DNA of 64,000 nt. Source: Comamonadaceae bacterium ALPHA2B (GTDB lineage: Bacteria; Pseudomonadota; Gammaproteobacteria; Burkholderiales; Burkholderiaceae_C). The notes beneath the pieces are model-generated. The model made no database searches. It was not told the origin of the DNA and saw only the letters and a list, made by a program, of their open reading frames with translations. The translations under genes and the position numbers were made by a program. Positions 33,126 through 42,584 of this stretch are shown piece after piece; position 1 is the first letter of the stretch, and every line of letters starts with the position of its first letter. The stretch lies in contig SCOE01000005.1 of NCBI GenBank assembly GCA_005503065.1, positions 124,001 through 188,000 of the forward strand, read 5' to 3'.

Positions 33126-34436
33126 TTATTTCTCCTTGCCCATCACCACGTCCGGCAGGACGGTGACGATCTCGGGAAAGATCGTGATCAGCGCGATGCA
33201 GGCCACGAGGCACAGGAAGAAAGGGATGGCCGCCTTGGCGATCAGGTTGCTGTCCTTGCCCGTCATGTTCTGCAGCACGAACAGGTTGAAGCCCACGGGC
33301 GGCGTCACCTCGGCGATCTCGACCAGCAGCACGATGAAGATGCCGAACCAGACCAGGTCGAATCCGGCCTTCTGCACCATCGGCAGCACCACCGCGCTGG
33401 TGAGCACGATCATGCTGATGCCGTCCAGGGCCGTGCCCAGAACCAGGTAGATGAGCACCAGCGCGCCGATGAGCGCATAGGGCGACAGGTGCATGCCGTC
33501 GACCCATTCGGCCAGCTCGCGCGGGATGCCCGTGAACGCCATGGTCTTCGTCAGGAAGGCCGCGCCGGCGAGGATGAACATGATCATGCAGCTGGTGCGC
33601 GTCGCGCCCATCAAGCCTTCCTTGAAGGCCTGCCACGTCAGGCTTCGGCCCCAGGCCGCGATGGCCAGCGAGCCCAGGACGCCGAATGCCGCGCATTCCG
33701 TGGCGGTGGCCCAGCCCGCCACCAGCACCCAGACGATGAAGACGATGAGCAGCGTGCAGGGGATGAGGTTGCCCGACTGCCTGACCTTCTGCATGAAGCT
33801 CATCGGCGGATCGGCCGGCGGCACCTTGTCGGGGTGGCGCAGGCTCCACCAGCCGATGTAGCCGGAGAACAGCAGCATCAGCAGCAGGCCGGGCAGGAAG
33901 CCGGCCAGGAAGATGCGGATGATCGACGCGTCGGCCGCCACGGCGTAGACCACCATCGTGATCGAGGGCGGGATGAGGATGCCCAGCGTGCCGGCGGTGG
34001 CCAGCGAGCCGATGGCCAACTGCTCGTCGTAGCCGCGTCGCTTGAGCTCCGGCAGCGCCACCTTGGCGATGGTGGCGCAGGTGGCGGCCGAGGAGCCCGA
34101 CACCGAACCGAACACCCCGCAGCCCAGGATGGTGGTGTGCATCAGCCGGCCCGGCACGCGGTTCAGCCAGGGGCGCAAGCCCTCGAACATCTCTTCGCTG
34201 AGCTTGGTGCGGAACAGGATCTCGCCCATCCAGATGAAGAGGGGCAGTGCGGCCAGCTCCCAGCTGGCGTTGCTTTCCCAGAAGGCCGAGAACAGGTTCT
34301 TGCCCGGCAGGGTGTTGGTGAAGAAGGCCTGCCCGACCCAGCCGACGATGGCCAGGGTCATGGCGATCCACACGCCGCCGGCGAGCAGCACCAGCATGAT
34401 GGCGAGCAGCAGCGCGCCCATCCAGATCACATCCAT
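33126..34436 (-). CDS. TRAP transporter large permease, DctM family (second system)
   Basis: A 436-residue permease of normal length, unlike the long DctM at 6013-7584. Motifs: ELAALPLFIWMGEILFRTKL, LGCGVFGSVSGSSAATCATI and GTLGILIPPSITMVVYAV. It works with the DctQ and DctP encoded upstream on the same strand, importing an organic acid or similar solute with an ion gradient. A 139-base gap with a long hairpin separates it from dctQ. Confidence 0.94.
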   Translation of the reverse strand: MDVIWMGALLLAIMLVLLAGGVWIAMTLAIVGWVGQAFFTNTLPGKNLFSAFWESNASWELAALPLFIWMGEILFRTKLSEEMFEGLRPWLNRVPGRLMHTTILGCGVFGSVSGSSAATCATIAKVALPELKRRGYDEQLAIGSLATAGTLGILIPPSITMVVYAVAADASIIRIFLAGFLPGLLLMLLFSGYIGWWSLRHPDKVPPADPPMSFMQKVRQSGNLIPCTLLIVFIVWVLVAGWATATECAAFGVLGSLAIAAWGRSLTWQAFKEGLMGATRTSCMIMFILAGAAFLTKTMAFTGIPRELAEWVDGMHLSPYALIGALVLIYLVLGTALDGISMIVLTSAVVLPMVQKAGFDLVWFGIFIVLLVEIAEVTPPVGFNLFVLQNMTGKDSNLIAKAAIPFFLCLVACIALITIFPEIVTVLPDVVMGKEK

Positions 34437-34487
34437 CGCGATCCTCTTGTTGTAGTCGTTGGGTGGGTCGGCCCGGCATCGCGCCGG

Positions 34488-34548
34488 CCGTTCGGGCTGA
34501 GCCTGTCGAGGCCCCGATGCAGCGCTCCGACAGGCTCAGCGTGAACGG
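34488..34548. repeat. Long inverted repeat with AGCCTGTCG arms (REP-like hairpin)
   Basis: Arm 1 (34488-34510) has CCGTTC..GCTGAGCCTGTCG; arm 2 (34526-34548) is its complement with about three mismatches. The loop is 15 bases. I recognise the CTGAGCCTGTCGA-type hairpin as one that recurs between genes in many proteobacteria. It sits inside the second TRAP operon, between dctQ and dctM. Confidence 0.75.
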
Positions 34549-34575
34549 ATCCGGCGGCTGGAAGTCGCTGCGGCA

Positions 34576-35109
34576 TCAGACGTCGCTGGAGAAGTCGCCG
34601 GCCGCGTGGCGCTCTTCCACCGCGCGCTGGTAGCTCGGCGTGCCGCCGCGCAGCACGGTGACGAGCTCATCCAGCATGGCCAGCAGCAGCAGCCAGCAGC
34701 CCAGCACGAAGGTGGACTGGGGGATCCAGATGGGAATGACCACCAGCCCGGTGGCCATCTCTGCGAACTCGTAACTCTCCCAGGTGAAGGCGGTGGCCCA
34801 CCAGGTGAGGTAGCCCACCGACACCAGCGCGATGGCCAGGCACAGCAGGTCCAGCCCGCGGCGCACGCGCCGTGGCACGTGTTCCAGCAGCAGCGTCACG
34901 CGCACGAAGTCGCCGTGCCGGAAGGCGTGTGCCATCGCGAAGAAGGCCGCGGCGGCGCACAGCCAGGCCACGACGTCGTTGATGCCGCTCACGCGCCAGT
35001 TCATCTGCCGGCCCACGCCGGCCAAGATCATCAGCACGAAGATGAGGAAGACGCACAGCGCGCCAATCGCGCCTGCGCCGTCGTACAGGCGGTCGAGGAA
35101 GCGACGCAC
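34576..35109 (-). CDS. TRAP transporter small permease, DctQ family (second system)
   Basis: A 177-residue four-helix protein. Family features: GINDVVAWLCAAAAFFAMAH and RHGDFVRVTLLLEHVP. It starts 15 bases after the dctP stop on the same strand and precedes dctM. Confidence 0.92.
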   Translation of the reverse strand: MRRFLDRLYDGAGAIGALCVFLIFVLMILAGVGRQMNWRVSGINDVVAWLCAAAAFFAMAHAFRHGDFVRVTLLLEHVPRRVRRGLDLLCLAIALVSVGYLTWWATAFTWESYEFAEMATGLVVIPIWIPQSTFVLGCWLLLLAMLDELVTVLRGGTPSYQRAVEERHAAGDFSSDV

Positions 35110-35124
35110 GTTCGGCTGCTTCCG

Positions 35125-36093
35125 TTACTTCTTCTTGTAGGCGTCGACGATGGCCGCGCCGTCCGCACCGGCCACCTTCAGCCAGTCGGCCTGCATGATG
35201 CCGCCGACCTGCCGCATGTCGGCGTCGAGCTTGGCCGAAGGCTTGTGGATCTTCATGCCGCGTTCGGCCAGCAGCCTCTTGTACTCGTCGTTCTTTTCCT
35301 GCGCCACCTTCCAGCCGCGCGCCTCGGCGGTCGCCGCCGCCTTGAGCACCGCGTCCTTGCTCGCGGCATCCAGCGCGTCGAAGGCCTTGGCGTTGACGAG
35401 CACGGCGTTCTTCGGGATCCAGGCCTGGGTGTCGTAGAAGTTCTTGATGCTCTCGTAGGTCTTGGTGTCGTAGCCGGTGGAACCCGAGCTCATGTAGCTC
35501 TCGATCACGCCGGTGGCCATGGCGGCGCTGAGCTCGGCCTGCTGGATCTGCACCGGCTGGGCGCCGATCAGCTCGGCGATCTTGGCGGTGGCGGGGCTGT
35601 AGGCGCGCCACTTCACGCCGCGCAGGTCGGCCACCGAGGCGATTTCCTTCTTCACGTAGATGCCCTGCGGGGCCCACGGCACCATGAAGAGCACCTTGAT
35701 GCCCTGTGCGGCCAGCAGCTTTTCCATGGCAGGCTTGGAGACGTCGTAGAGCTTCTTCGCATCGCCGTAGGTGGTGGCGAGGAAGGGCACGCCGTCCAGC
35801 GCGTAAATGGGGTTCTCGTTGGCGAAGTTGGCCAGCAGGATCTCCCCGGCCTGGGCCTGGCCGCTCTGGACGGCGCGCTTGATCTCCGGCGCCTTGAAGA
35901 GCGACGCGTTGGCATGCACGGTGATCTTGAGCTTGCCGCCGGTGGCGGCGTCCACGTCCTTGGCGAACTGCGTGATGTTCTCGGTGTGGTAGTTGGCCGG
36001 CGGGTAGGCGGTGGGCAGGTCCCACTTGGTCTGTGCAAAGGCCGAGCAGCCCAGCGCCAACGCGGCCAGCGCGATGCCGAATTTGCGGTTCAT
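35125..36093 (-). CDS. TRAP transporter substrate-binding protein, DctP family (second system)
   Basis: A 322-residue periplasmic receptor. A Sec signal peptide (KFGIALAALALGCSAFAQ) is followed by DLPTAYPPANYHTENITQFA and, further on, VADLRGVKWRAYSPATAKIA and the family's LSAAMATGVIESYMSSGSTG region. It heads the operon dctP-dctQ-dctM-crcB. The ligand is unknown; the receptor is clearly different from the Tat-type DctP at 4342. Confidence 0.93.
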   Translation of the reverse strand: MNRKFGIALAALALGCSAFAQTKWDLPTAYPPANYHTENITQFAKDVDAATGGKLKITVHANASLFKAPEIKRAVQSGQAQAGEILLANFANENPIYALDGVPFLATTYGDAKKLYDVSKPAMEKLLAAQGIKVLFMVPWAPQGIYVKKEIASVADLRGVKWRAYSPATAKIAELIGAQPVQIQQAELSAAMATGVIESYMSSGSTGYDTKTYESIKNFYDTQAWIPKNAVLVNAKAFDALDAASKDAVLKAAATAEARGWKVAQEKNDEYKRLLAERGMKIHKPSAKLDADMRQVGGIMQADWLKVAGADGAAIVDAYKKK

Positions 36094-36186
36094 GATCTCT
36101 TCCGGGGTAGTTATGAGATGAAAAGAATAAGTGCAAATTCCGGGCCATGGCTGCGGCCTTTCCCGCAGGCGCGTGCCGCGCGGTGC

Positions 36187-36214
36187 GCAAAAAAAAGCCG
36201 CCCGCAGGCGGCTT
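36187..36214 (-). terminator. Intrinsic terminator after comEA
   Basis: AAGCCGCC (36195-36202) pairs with GGCGGCTT (36207-36214) around CGCA. The run of A at 36189-36196 reads as a T-tract leftward, directly behind the comEA stop. Confidence 0.85.
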
Positions 36215-36233
36215 CTGGATGGTGCGGGCCCCT

Positions 36234-36560
36234 TCAGTGGGCAGGCTTCTTGGCGGAACCCGATTTCTTGGCGGCCGGTGCCTCGGCGACGCCCTCGAAG
36301 GGCTTGCCGTTGACCGTGAGCCCGGCGGCCGAGAGCTTGGCTGCCGACTTCTGCTTCACGCCCTTGACGCGCGCCATGACATCGGACCAGTCCTTGAATT
36401 CGGCTTGCTGGCGTGCATCGACGATGCGCTTGGAGAGGGCCGGGCCGACGCCCGGCAACCCGTCGAAGTCGGCCACCGAGCCCTTGTTGATTTCGACGGC
36501 GGCGGACGAGGCCATGGACACGGCGGCGAACGCCAGCGAGGCCAGTACTTTCTTGAACAT
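36234..36560 (-). CDS. comEA: ComEA-type helix-hairpin-helix DNA-binding protein
   Basis: A 108-residue secreted protein: a signal peptide (KKVLASLAFAAVSMASSAAA-type) and then a ComEA fold with two helix-hairpin-helix motifs (VEINKGSVADFDGLPGVGPA, RVKGVKQKSAAKL). Periplasmic ComEA binds incoming DNA during natural transformation. The Lys/Ala-rich end (KKSGSAKKPAH) may add non-specific DNA contact. GGGAG lies five bases before ATG 36560. It is a single-gene unit with its own terminator. Confidence 0.85.
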   Translation of the reverse strand: MFKKVLASLAFAAVSMASSAAVEINKGSVADFDGLPGVGPALSKRIVDARQQAEFKDWSDVMARVKGVKQKSAAKLSAAGLTVNGKPFEGVAEAPAAKKSGSAKKPAH

Positions 36561-36646
36561 GATGACTCCCTGAGGTGATTGACTCATGCGCGTTGATCGC
36601 GCCGGGCCATCATGCATGCCCCTGACGGGCTAGGCCACCGAGGTGG

Positions 36647-37831
36647 TCATAGTTCCTCCACCCGACGTGGTGGGTAGCTGTCCCAGGCCTGGCACCCCGG
36701 GCAGTGCCAGAAGTACTGGTGCGCCTCGAAGCCGCAGGCCGCGCAGCGGTAGCGCATCTGCGGGCGCGCTGCCTGGTCCAGCGCGCGCTGGACCGGCGGA
36801 TGGGTGTGTGCGTCGTCGGAGAACTGTTCGCCCGCCAGCCAGCGCGAGGCGGCGACCAGCGAGCCCGGCTGCCGCGCCAGGTGCGCGAGGTAGCCGTCGC
36901 GCGGCGTGGAGGTCGTGGCCTCCTGGCCCTCGCCGGCCGGCTGAAGCTGTCCGCCCAGTGCGACGATGGCTTCGACCACGTCGATCGACGGCGCCTGCGC
37001 ATAGCGCCGCTGCAGCAAGGCCAGCGCCTCGCCGCTGCGATGGGCGGCAACGGCGGTCTGCTGCAGCTGCGCGGCATAGAGCGGCAGGGCCATCGGCGCC
37101 GTGTCGGCCAGCGCCATGAGCGTGTCGAAGGCTTCGGCCGCCTGTCCGCTGCGCAGCTGGAGCGCGGCGATATCGATCGGCGGCCGGGGTGCCTCGGGTG
37201 CCAGCGCTGCCGCCTGGCGCAGCAGGCGCATGGCCTCGTCCAGTGCGCCCTTGGAGGCCTGCTCCGATGCCTGTTCGCACAGGTGGTGCGCCCGGCGGGT
37301 GCCGTAGCTGGCCTGCTCCGACGCGTCGAGCTTGCTGGCCACGATCTCGGCCTGCGCCCACTCGCGGGAGCGTTCGTAGATGGCCAGCAGGGCCAGGCGC
37401 GATTCGTTCTCGTAGCGCGTGCCTTCCAGCTTCTGCAGCGCCGCCTCGGCGCGGTCGAGCAGGCCCGCGCTCAGGAAGTCCTGCGCCAGGGCGTGCTGCG
37501 CGCGGTCGCGGTCGGCGCGGCTCAGGTCCCCGCGGCCGAGCAGGTGCTCGTGCACGCGCACGGCGCGCTGGTACTCGCCCCGCCGGCGAAACAGATTGCC
37601 GAGCGCGAAGTGCAGCTCCTGCGTGTCGGGGTCGTTCTGCACCGCCTCGATGAAAGCGTCGATGGCCTGATCCTGCTGCTCGTTGAGCAGGAAGTTCAGG
37701 CCGCGGAAGTAAGCCTTGGGCGCCTGCCGGTTCTCGAGCCGCAGCTGGCGCAGGTCGAGGCGCGATGCGAGCCAGCCCAGCACGAAGGCCACAGGCAGGC
37801 CCAGCAGGAGCCAACTGAAATCAAAGTCCAT
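36647..37831 (-). CDS. lapB: Lipopolysaccharide assembly protein LapB (YciM)
   Basis: A 394-residue protein that, in E. coli, holds LpxC for FtsH proteolysis and so sets the LPS level. An N-terminal membrane anchor (WLLLGLPVAFVLGWLASR) is followed by TPR repeats (about 35-340) and a C-terminal rubredoxin-type zinc knuckle (CAACGF, CPGCQAWDSYPP). All four cysteines are present. Its start overlaps the lapA stop by 11 bases, as in other proteobacteria. Confidence 0.95.
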   Translation of the reverse strand: MDFDFSWLLLGLPVAFVLGWLASRLDLRQLRLENRQAPKAYFRGLNFLLNEQQDQAIDAFIEAVQNDPDTQELHFALGNLFRRRGEYQRAVRVHEHLLGRGDLSRADRDRAQHALAQDFLSAGLLDRAEAALQKLEGTRYENESRLALLAIYERSREWAQAEIVASKLDASEQASYGTRRAHHLCEQASEQASKGALDEAMRLLRQAAALAPEAPRPPIDIAALQLRSGQAAEAFDTLMALADTAPMALPLYAAQLQQTAVAAHRSGEALALLQRRYAQAPSIDVVEAIVALGGQLQPAGEGQEATTSTPRDGYLAHLARQPGSLVAASRWLAGEQFSDDAHTHPPVQRALDQAARPQMRYRCAACGFEAHQYFWHCPGCQAWDSYPPRRVEEL

Positions 37832-38141
37832 GCTGGCGGGCGATCTGGGGTTCCTGGGCCGTGCCGGTGGCTGTGCCTTCGGGCGCGGGATTCACGGCGA
37901 CGCCGGCAGTCGGCTGAGGCGCCTGGGTGGCGGCACGACGATGCTTCCACCAGCCGGGGAGCATGCCCAGCGCGCCGACGACCATGCCGCCCGCGAAGGC
38001 CGCCAGCACCACCAGCACCAGCGGCGCGCGCCAGTAGGTGCCGAAGAAGAAGTAGACGGTCGCGTCGTGCTGGTTGTTCAGCGCGAAGGCGAACAGGGTA
38101 AAAAAAATGGCTGCCTTGAGCAGCCACAGGAAGTATTTCAT
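37821..38141 (-). CDS. lapA: Lipopolysaccharide assembly protein LapA (DUF1049)
   Basis: A 106-residue membrane protein with two helices (FLWLLKAAIFFTLFAFALNN, LVLVVLAAFAGGMVVGALGM) and a disordered C-terminus rich in Ala and Pro. LapA works with LapB at the inner membrane. ATG 38141 is chosen over the track of upstream codons because the conserved LKAAIFF segment follows at once. lapA-lapB follow ihfB and rpsA, a widely kept order. Confidence 0.9.
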   Translation of the reverse strand: MKYFLWLLKAAIFFTLFAFALNNQHDATVYFFFGTYWRAPLVLVVLAAFAGGMVVGALGMLPGWWKHRRAATQAPQPTAGVAVNPAPEGTATGTAQEPQIARQHGL

Positions 38142-38251
38142 CGCCGGCCCGCTCCAAGGTGACATGCACCCCTTCTAGGGGGAAGCGACCCCACGGAGCG
38201 GGAAGCGTGGAGGCGAAGGCGTTTCATGCGGGTCCCGTTGGCGGGACGATT

Positions 38252-38590
38252 CTAGGTGCCTGTGCGCGCCGGCCTCTCGCGATGCTCGCGCTCGGCCTCC
38301 ATCTCCGCACTGCGGGCATCCACCGCCTCGCGCAGGGCCTTGCCCGGCTTGAAGTGCGGCACCCGCTTCTCGGGGATCTGCACGCTTTCGCCCGAACGCG
38401 GGTTGCGTCCGATGCGCGGCGGGCGGCGGCTGACGGAGAAGCTGCCGAAGCCACGAATCTCGATGCGATGGCCGCGCACCAGGGCGTCGCTCATTGCGTC
38501 GAGGATGGTCTTGACGGCGTACTCGGCGTCGCGATGCGTCAGCTGCGCGAAGCGGGCGGCGAGTTCTTCAACCAGGTCGGAGCGTGTCAT
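38252..38590 (-). CDS. ihfB: Integration host factor subunit beta
   Basis: A 112-residue DNA-bending protein that pairs with IhfA. The DNABII signature is clear ([38 protein letters not shown]), with the Pro of the minor-groove arm. E. coli IHF-beta has 94 residues; here a charged C-terminal extension of about 18 residues ([17 protein letters not shown]) is added. It lies downstream of rpsA with a hairpin between. Confidence 0.94.
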   Translation of the reverse strand: MTRSDLVEELAARFAQLTHRDAEYAVKTILDAMSDALVRGHRIEIRGFGSFSVSRRPPRIGRNPRSGESVQIPEKRVPHFKPGKALREAVDARSAEMEAEREHRERPARTGT

Positions 38591-38606
38591 GGGTCGGCAG
38601 ATGGAA

Positions 38607-38632
38607 ACACGGCGAGGCAAGCCTCGCCGTGT
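38607..38632 (-). terminator. Strong hairpin between rpsA and ihfB
   Basis: ACACGGCGAGGC pairs perfectly with GCCTCGCCGTGT (12 bp, 2-base loop). Only a short T run follows leftward, so it may be a partial terminator or an RNA processing/stability site that lowers ihfB relative to rpsA. Confidence 0.65.
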
Positions 38633-38655
38633 CCGGATACCGCTTGTGCGGCGGC

Positions 38656-40341
38656 TTACTTGTCGCTGTTGTCCAGCTTGGCGCGCAGCAGGGCGCCCAG
38701 GCTGGTCGTGCCGGCGTTCTCACGGGCCGACTGCTGGCTCAGGCTGGCCATGGCTTCCTGCTGGTCGACCATGTCCTTCTGCTTGATCGACAGCTGGATG
38801 TTGCGGGTCTTGCGATCCACGTTGACCACCACGGCCGTGACTTCGTCGCCTTCCTTGAGCACGTTGCGGGCATCTTCCACGCGGTCGCGGGAGATTTCCG
38901 ACGCACGCAGGTAGCCGACCACGTCGTTGCCCAGGTCGATCTCGGCGCCGCGCGGGTCCACGGTCTTGACCTTGCCGGTCACGATCTGGCCCTTGTCGTT
39001 CACCGTCGTGAACGTGGTGAACGGGTCGCCGTCGAGTTGCTTGATGCCCAGGCTGATGCGCTCGCGGTCGACGTCGACGGCCAGCACGATCGCTTCGACT
39101 TCCTGGCCCTTCTTGTAGTTGCGAACGGCGGTTTCGCCGGCTTCGTTCCACGAGAGGTCGGACAGGTGCACCAGGCCGTCGATGCCGGCGGCCAGGCCGA
39201 CGAACACGCCGAAGTCGGTGATCGACTTGATCGGGCCCTTGACGCGGTCGCCGCGCTTGGTGTTCTGCGCGAATTCCTGCCAGGGGTTGGCCTTGCACTG
39301 CTTCATGCCCAGGCTGATGCGGCGCTTGTCTTCGTCGATCTCGAGGACCATGACTTCGACTTCGTCACCCAGCGACACGATCTTGTTCGGGGCGATGTTC
39401 TTGTTGGTCCAGTCCATTTCCGAGACGTGGACCAGGCCTTCGATGCCCGGCTCCAGCTCGACGAACGCGCCGTAGTCGGCGATGTTCGTGACCTTGCCGA
39501 ACAGGCGGGTGCCCTGCGGGTAGCGGCGCGAGACGCCCATCCACGGGTCGTCGCCCATCTGCTTGAGACCCAGCGACACGCGGTTCTTCTCGGTGTCGAA
39601 CTTGAGGATCTTGGCGGTGATTTCCTGGCCGGCCTGAACGACTTCGCTCGGGTGGCGGACACGGCGCCAGGCCATGTCGGTGATGTGCAGCAGGCCGTCG
39701 ATGCCGCCGAGGTCGACGAACGCACCGTATTCGGTGATGTTCTTGACCACGCCGCGGACCACGGCGCCTTCCTTCAGCGTTTCCATCAGCTTGGCGCGTT
39801 CTTCGCCCATGCTGGCTTCGACCACGGCACGGCGCGACAGCACGACGTTGTTGCGCTTGCGGTCGAGCTTGATGACCTTGAATTCGAGGGTCTTGTTCTC
39901 GAAGGGGGTCAGGTCCTTGATCGGACGGGTGTCGATCAGCGAACCCGGCAGGAAGGCGCGGATGCCGTTGACCAGCACCGTGAGGCCGCCCTTGACCTTG
40001 CCGCTGGTGGTGCCGGTGACGAATTCGCCGGATTCCAGGGCCTTCTCGAGCGCGAGCCACGAAGCGAGGCGCTTGGCGGTGTCACGCGAGAGGATCGTGT
40101 CGCCGTAGCCGTTCTCGACGGAGCCGATGGCCACCGACACGAAATCGCCGGCTTGCACTTCGAGTTCGCCCTTGTCGTTCTTGAACTCGTCGATCGGCAC
40201 GTAGGCTTCGGACTTCAGGCCGGCATTGACCACCACGTGGTTGTGCTCGACACGCACCACCTCGGCGGTGATGACCTCGCCTGCGCGCATTTCGGAACGC
40301 TGGAGGGACTCTTCGAAGAGAGCGGCAAAAGATTCAGACAT
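38656..40341 (-). CDS. rpsA: 30S ribosomal protein S1
   Basis: A 561-residue protein of six S1 (OB-fold) repeats that brings mRNA to the ribosome. Repeats are recognisable by [39 protein letters not shown] and [20 protein letters not shown]. The start [12 protein letters not shown] is the typical proteobacterial form. Codon choice is extremely biased, as expected for a highly expressed gene. The 219-base upstream gap holds a long inverted repeat that could serve autoregulation. Confidence 0.97.
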   Translation of the reverse strand: MSESFAALFEESLQRSEMRAGEVITAEVVRVEHNHVVVNAGLKSEAYVPIDEFKNDKGELEVQAGDFVSVAIGSVENGYGDTILSRDTAKRLASWLALEKALESGEFVTGTTSGKVKGGLTVLVNGIRAFLPGSLIDTRPIKDLTPFENKTLEFKVIKLDRKRNNVVLSRRAVVEASMGEERAKLMETLKEGAVVRGVVKNITEYGAFVDLGGIDGLLHITDMAWRRVRHPSEVVQAGQEITAKILKFDTEKNRVSLGLKQMGDDPWMGVSRRYPQGTRLFGKVTNIADYGAFVELEPGIEGLVHVSEMDWTNKNIAPNKIVSLGDEVEVMVLEIDEDKRRISLGMKQCKANPWQEFAQNTKRGDRVKGPIKSITDFGVFVGLAAGIDGLVHLSDLSWNEAGETAVRNYKKGQEVEAIVLAVDVDRERISLGIKQLDGDPFTTFTTVNDKGQIVTGKVKTVDPRGAEIDLGNDVVGYLRASEISRDRVEDARNVLKEGDEVTAVVVNVDRKTRNIQLSIKQKDMVDQQEAMASLSQQSARENAGTTSLGALLRAKLDNSDK

Positions 40342-40464
40342 TGAGTTTCCTGTTCCGTCCACCCAGGTTTCCGGCCGCCAATGCAACATCGCGTGCGGCT
40401 GTTTCTAAGACTGGAGACGGCGGTTTGGGCCACATGGGAAGTGACCCCGGTTGGGGTTGAACAA

Positions 40465-40505
40465 CCAGCAGGCCGGTGCGCTGACGCGCGAGGAGGACCT
40501 GCTGG
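40465..40505 (-). promoter_or_regulatory. Inverted repeat in the rpsA leader region
   Basis: CCAGCAGG (40465-40472) and CCTGCTGG (40498-40505) can pair, with a GCGC/GCGC stem inside. It lies 124-164 bases before the rpsA start in the 219-base gap after cmk. S1 represses its own translation in E. coli through a structured leader; a similar role is only a guess. No terminator for cmk was seen here. Confidence 0.35.
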
Positions 40506-40560
40506 ACCAAGGACCGCCCGGCAGAGGTTGTGCCGGAGGCCCGAGCCTTCAAGGCCTGCT

Positions 40561-42582
40561 TCAGCGGGCGTCGAAAGGCTGCACCTGCCGCCACCAAGCC
40601 AAGACCTGATCCACCGATTGCTCGATGCTTTGGTCGGAGTTGTCCAGGAGGCGGGCGTCTTCGGCGGGCTTCAGCGGCGCGACGCTGCGGGAAGAGTCCC
40701 TGGCGTCACGCGCTTCCAAGTCGGCGCGAAGACTGTCGAGTGTAACCGAAATTCCCTTTGAAATCAACTGCTTATGCCGGCGCTCCGCGCGGTGCGCAGC
40801 GCTGGCCGTCAGGTAGACCTTCAAGGAAGCGTCGGGGAAGATGACGGTGCCCATGTCGCGCCCGTCCGCCACCAGGCCCGGCAGCCGGCGGAAGGACAGC
40901 TGCAGCTCGCGCAGGGCTTCGCGCACCGCCGGCAGCGCCGACACGCGAGACGCGTCCATGCCTGCCGCCTCGGTGCGGATCGCGTCGGTGATGTCCTCGC
41001 CGGCCAGCAGAACCTGGCCGGCTTCGAAGCGCAGGGCCAGGCCGCGGGCGAGCTCGGCGATGCGGGCTTCGTCGGCCGGGCCGGCCTCCAGTCCCGCGCG
41101 CCGCATGACCAGGCCCGCGACCCGGTAGAGGGCGCCCGAATCGAGGTAGTGGTAGCCGAGCCGTCGAGCGATCTCGGCCGCGAGCGTGCCCTTGCCGGAG
41201 GCGGTGGGGCCGTCCACGCAGATCACGGGTACCTCGGCGGGCCGGACCACCGAGAACAGCGCCTCGAAGTAGTCCGGGAAGGTCTTGCCCACGCACTTGG
41301 GGTCGAGGATGCGAACCGGCAGCCCGTCCGGATTGAAGGCCGCGAGCGAGAAGCACATCGCCACCCGGTGGTCGTCGTAGGTATGGATGCTGGCGCGCCG
41401 CCAGTGGCCGCGCGCCAGCGGCTCGATCCGGAGGAAGTCCGGGCCGGCATCGACAGTGGCCCCGAGCTTGCGCAGTTCGGCCGCCATGGCGTCGATGCGG
41501 TCGGTTTCCTTCACACGCCAGCTTGCGATGTTGCGCAACGTGCTGGGACCGTCGGCATAGAGTGCCATGACGGCCAGCGTCATCGCCGCATCGGGGATGT
41601 GGTTGGCGTCGATGTCGATGGCGCGCAGCGGCCAGGCGCCGCGCTCGATCTGTAGCCAGTTGGGGCCGCTGGTGACCTGTGCGCCCATCTGCCGTGCGGC
41701 CTCGACGAAGCGGATGTCGCCCTGGATGGAGTCCGCGCCCACGCCTTCGATCTTCAAGCCATTTTGGCCCGGAACGCCCGCTGCTATTGCGCCAAGCGCT
41801 ATGAAATAGCTAGCAGACGAGGCATCCGCCTCGACGAGGACATCGCCCGCCGAGCAGTACTGCGCGCCGGTCGGGATGACGAAGCGCGACCAGCCGTCGC
41901 GTTGCACGTCGATGCCGAAGCGCGCGAGCAGGTTCAGCGTGATCTCGATGTACGGCTTGGAGATCAGCTCGCCGATCACCTCGATGGTGATCGGGCGCGT
42001 GCTGGCCGCCAGCGGCAACGCCAGGAGCAGGGCGGTGAGGAATTGGCTCGACACGTCGCCGCGCACCCGGATCGGCAGGTCGAGTTGCAGCGCAGATGCC
42101 GCGACGGGCCGGATGCGCAGGGGCGGAAAGCCGGGGTTGCCGAGGTACTCGACCTGGCAGCCCAGCTGCACCAGCGCGTCGACCAGATCGCCAATCGGGC
42201 GCTCATGCATGCGCGGCACGCCGCGCAGTTCGAAATCACCGCCCAGCAGGGCGAGCGCGGCAGTGAGCGGCCGCATGGCCGTGCCGGCATTGCCGAGGAA
42301 CAGCGACAAAGCGCGTTGGCGGACCTCCTCGCCCAGGCGGCCACCGAGCCCGTCGATGCGCAGCACGCCGCCATCCCGGTGCAGGCCGCAGCCGAGCGCT
42401 GCCAGCGCGTCGAGCATCACGCGGGTGTCGTCGGAATCGAGCAGGTCGTGGACGGTGGTGGTGCCTTGCGCCAGGGCGGCCAGCAGCAGCACGCGGTTGG
42501 AGATGCTCTTGGAACCCGGCAGGCGAACCGAGCCGCCGGCCGCCACGAGAGGAGGGACGTCGAGAAAAGGTGTGGCGTACAT
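40561..42582 (-). CDS. aroA-cmk: Bifunctional EPSP synthase / cytidylate kinase fusion
   Basis: A 673-residue fusion. Residues about 1-445 are 5-enolpyruvylshikimate-3-phosphate synthase ([50 protein letters not shown]), step six of the shikimate pathway. From about 455 the chain continues without a stop into CMP kinase (P-loop [34 protein letters not shown]), which phosphorylates CMP/dCMP. In most bacteria these are two genes. The AroA part has a short inserted loop (about 257-277) encoded by repeat copy h. It starts 2 bases after the tyrA stop and heads toward rpsA. Confidence 0.95.
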   Translation of the reverse strand: MYATPFLDVPPLVAAGGSVRLPGSKSISNRVLLLAALAQGTTTVHDLLDSDDTRVMLDALAALGCGLHRDGGVLRIDGLGGRLGEEVRQRALSLFLGNAGTAMRPLTAALALLGGDFELRGVPRMHERPIGDLVDALVQLGCQVEYLGNPGFPPLRIRPVAASALQLDLPIRVRGDVSSQFLTALLLALPLAASTRPITIEVIGELISKPYIEITLNLLARFGIDVQRDGWSRFVIPTGAQYCSAGDVLVEADASSASYFIALGAIAAGVPGQNGLKIEGVGADSIQGDIRFVEAARQMGAQVTSGPNWLQIERGAWPLRAIDIDANHIPDAAMTLAVMALYADGPSTLRNIASWRVKETDRIDAMAAELRKLGATVDAGPDFLRIEPLARGHWRRASIHTYDDHRVAMCFSLAAFNPDGLPVRILDPKCVGKTFPDYFEALFSVVRPAEVPVICVDGPTASGKGTLAAEIARRLGYHYLDSGALYRVAGLVMRRAGLEAGPADEARIAELARGLALRFEAGQVLLAGEDITDAIRTEAAGMDASRVSALPAVREALRELQLSFRRLPGLVADGRDMGTVIFPDASLKVYLTASAAHRAERRHKQLISKGISVTLDSLRADLEARDARDSSRSVAPLKPAEDARLLDNSDQSIEQSVDQVLAWWRQVQPFDAR
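41753..41812 (-). repeat. Mini-repeat inside aroA, copy h
   Basis: Read leftward: GCTATTTCATAGC, then GCTTGGCGC, GCGGGCGTTCCGGGCC, AAAATGGCTTGAA. All parts of the element are in order. It is in frame and encodes about 20 residues of AroA ([17 protein letters not shown]), where E. coli AroA has a loop some five residues shorter. Confidence 0.65.
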
Positions 42583-42584
42583 CG

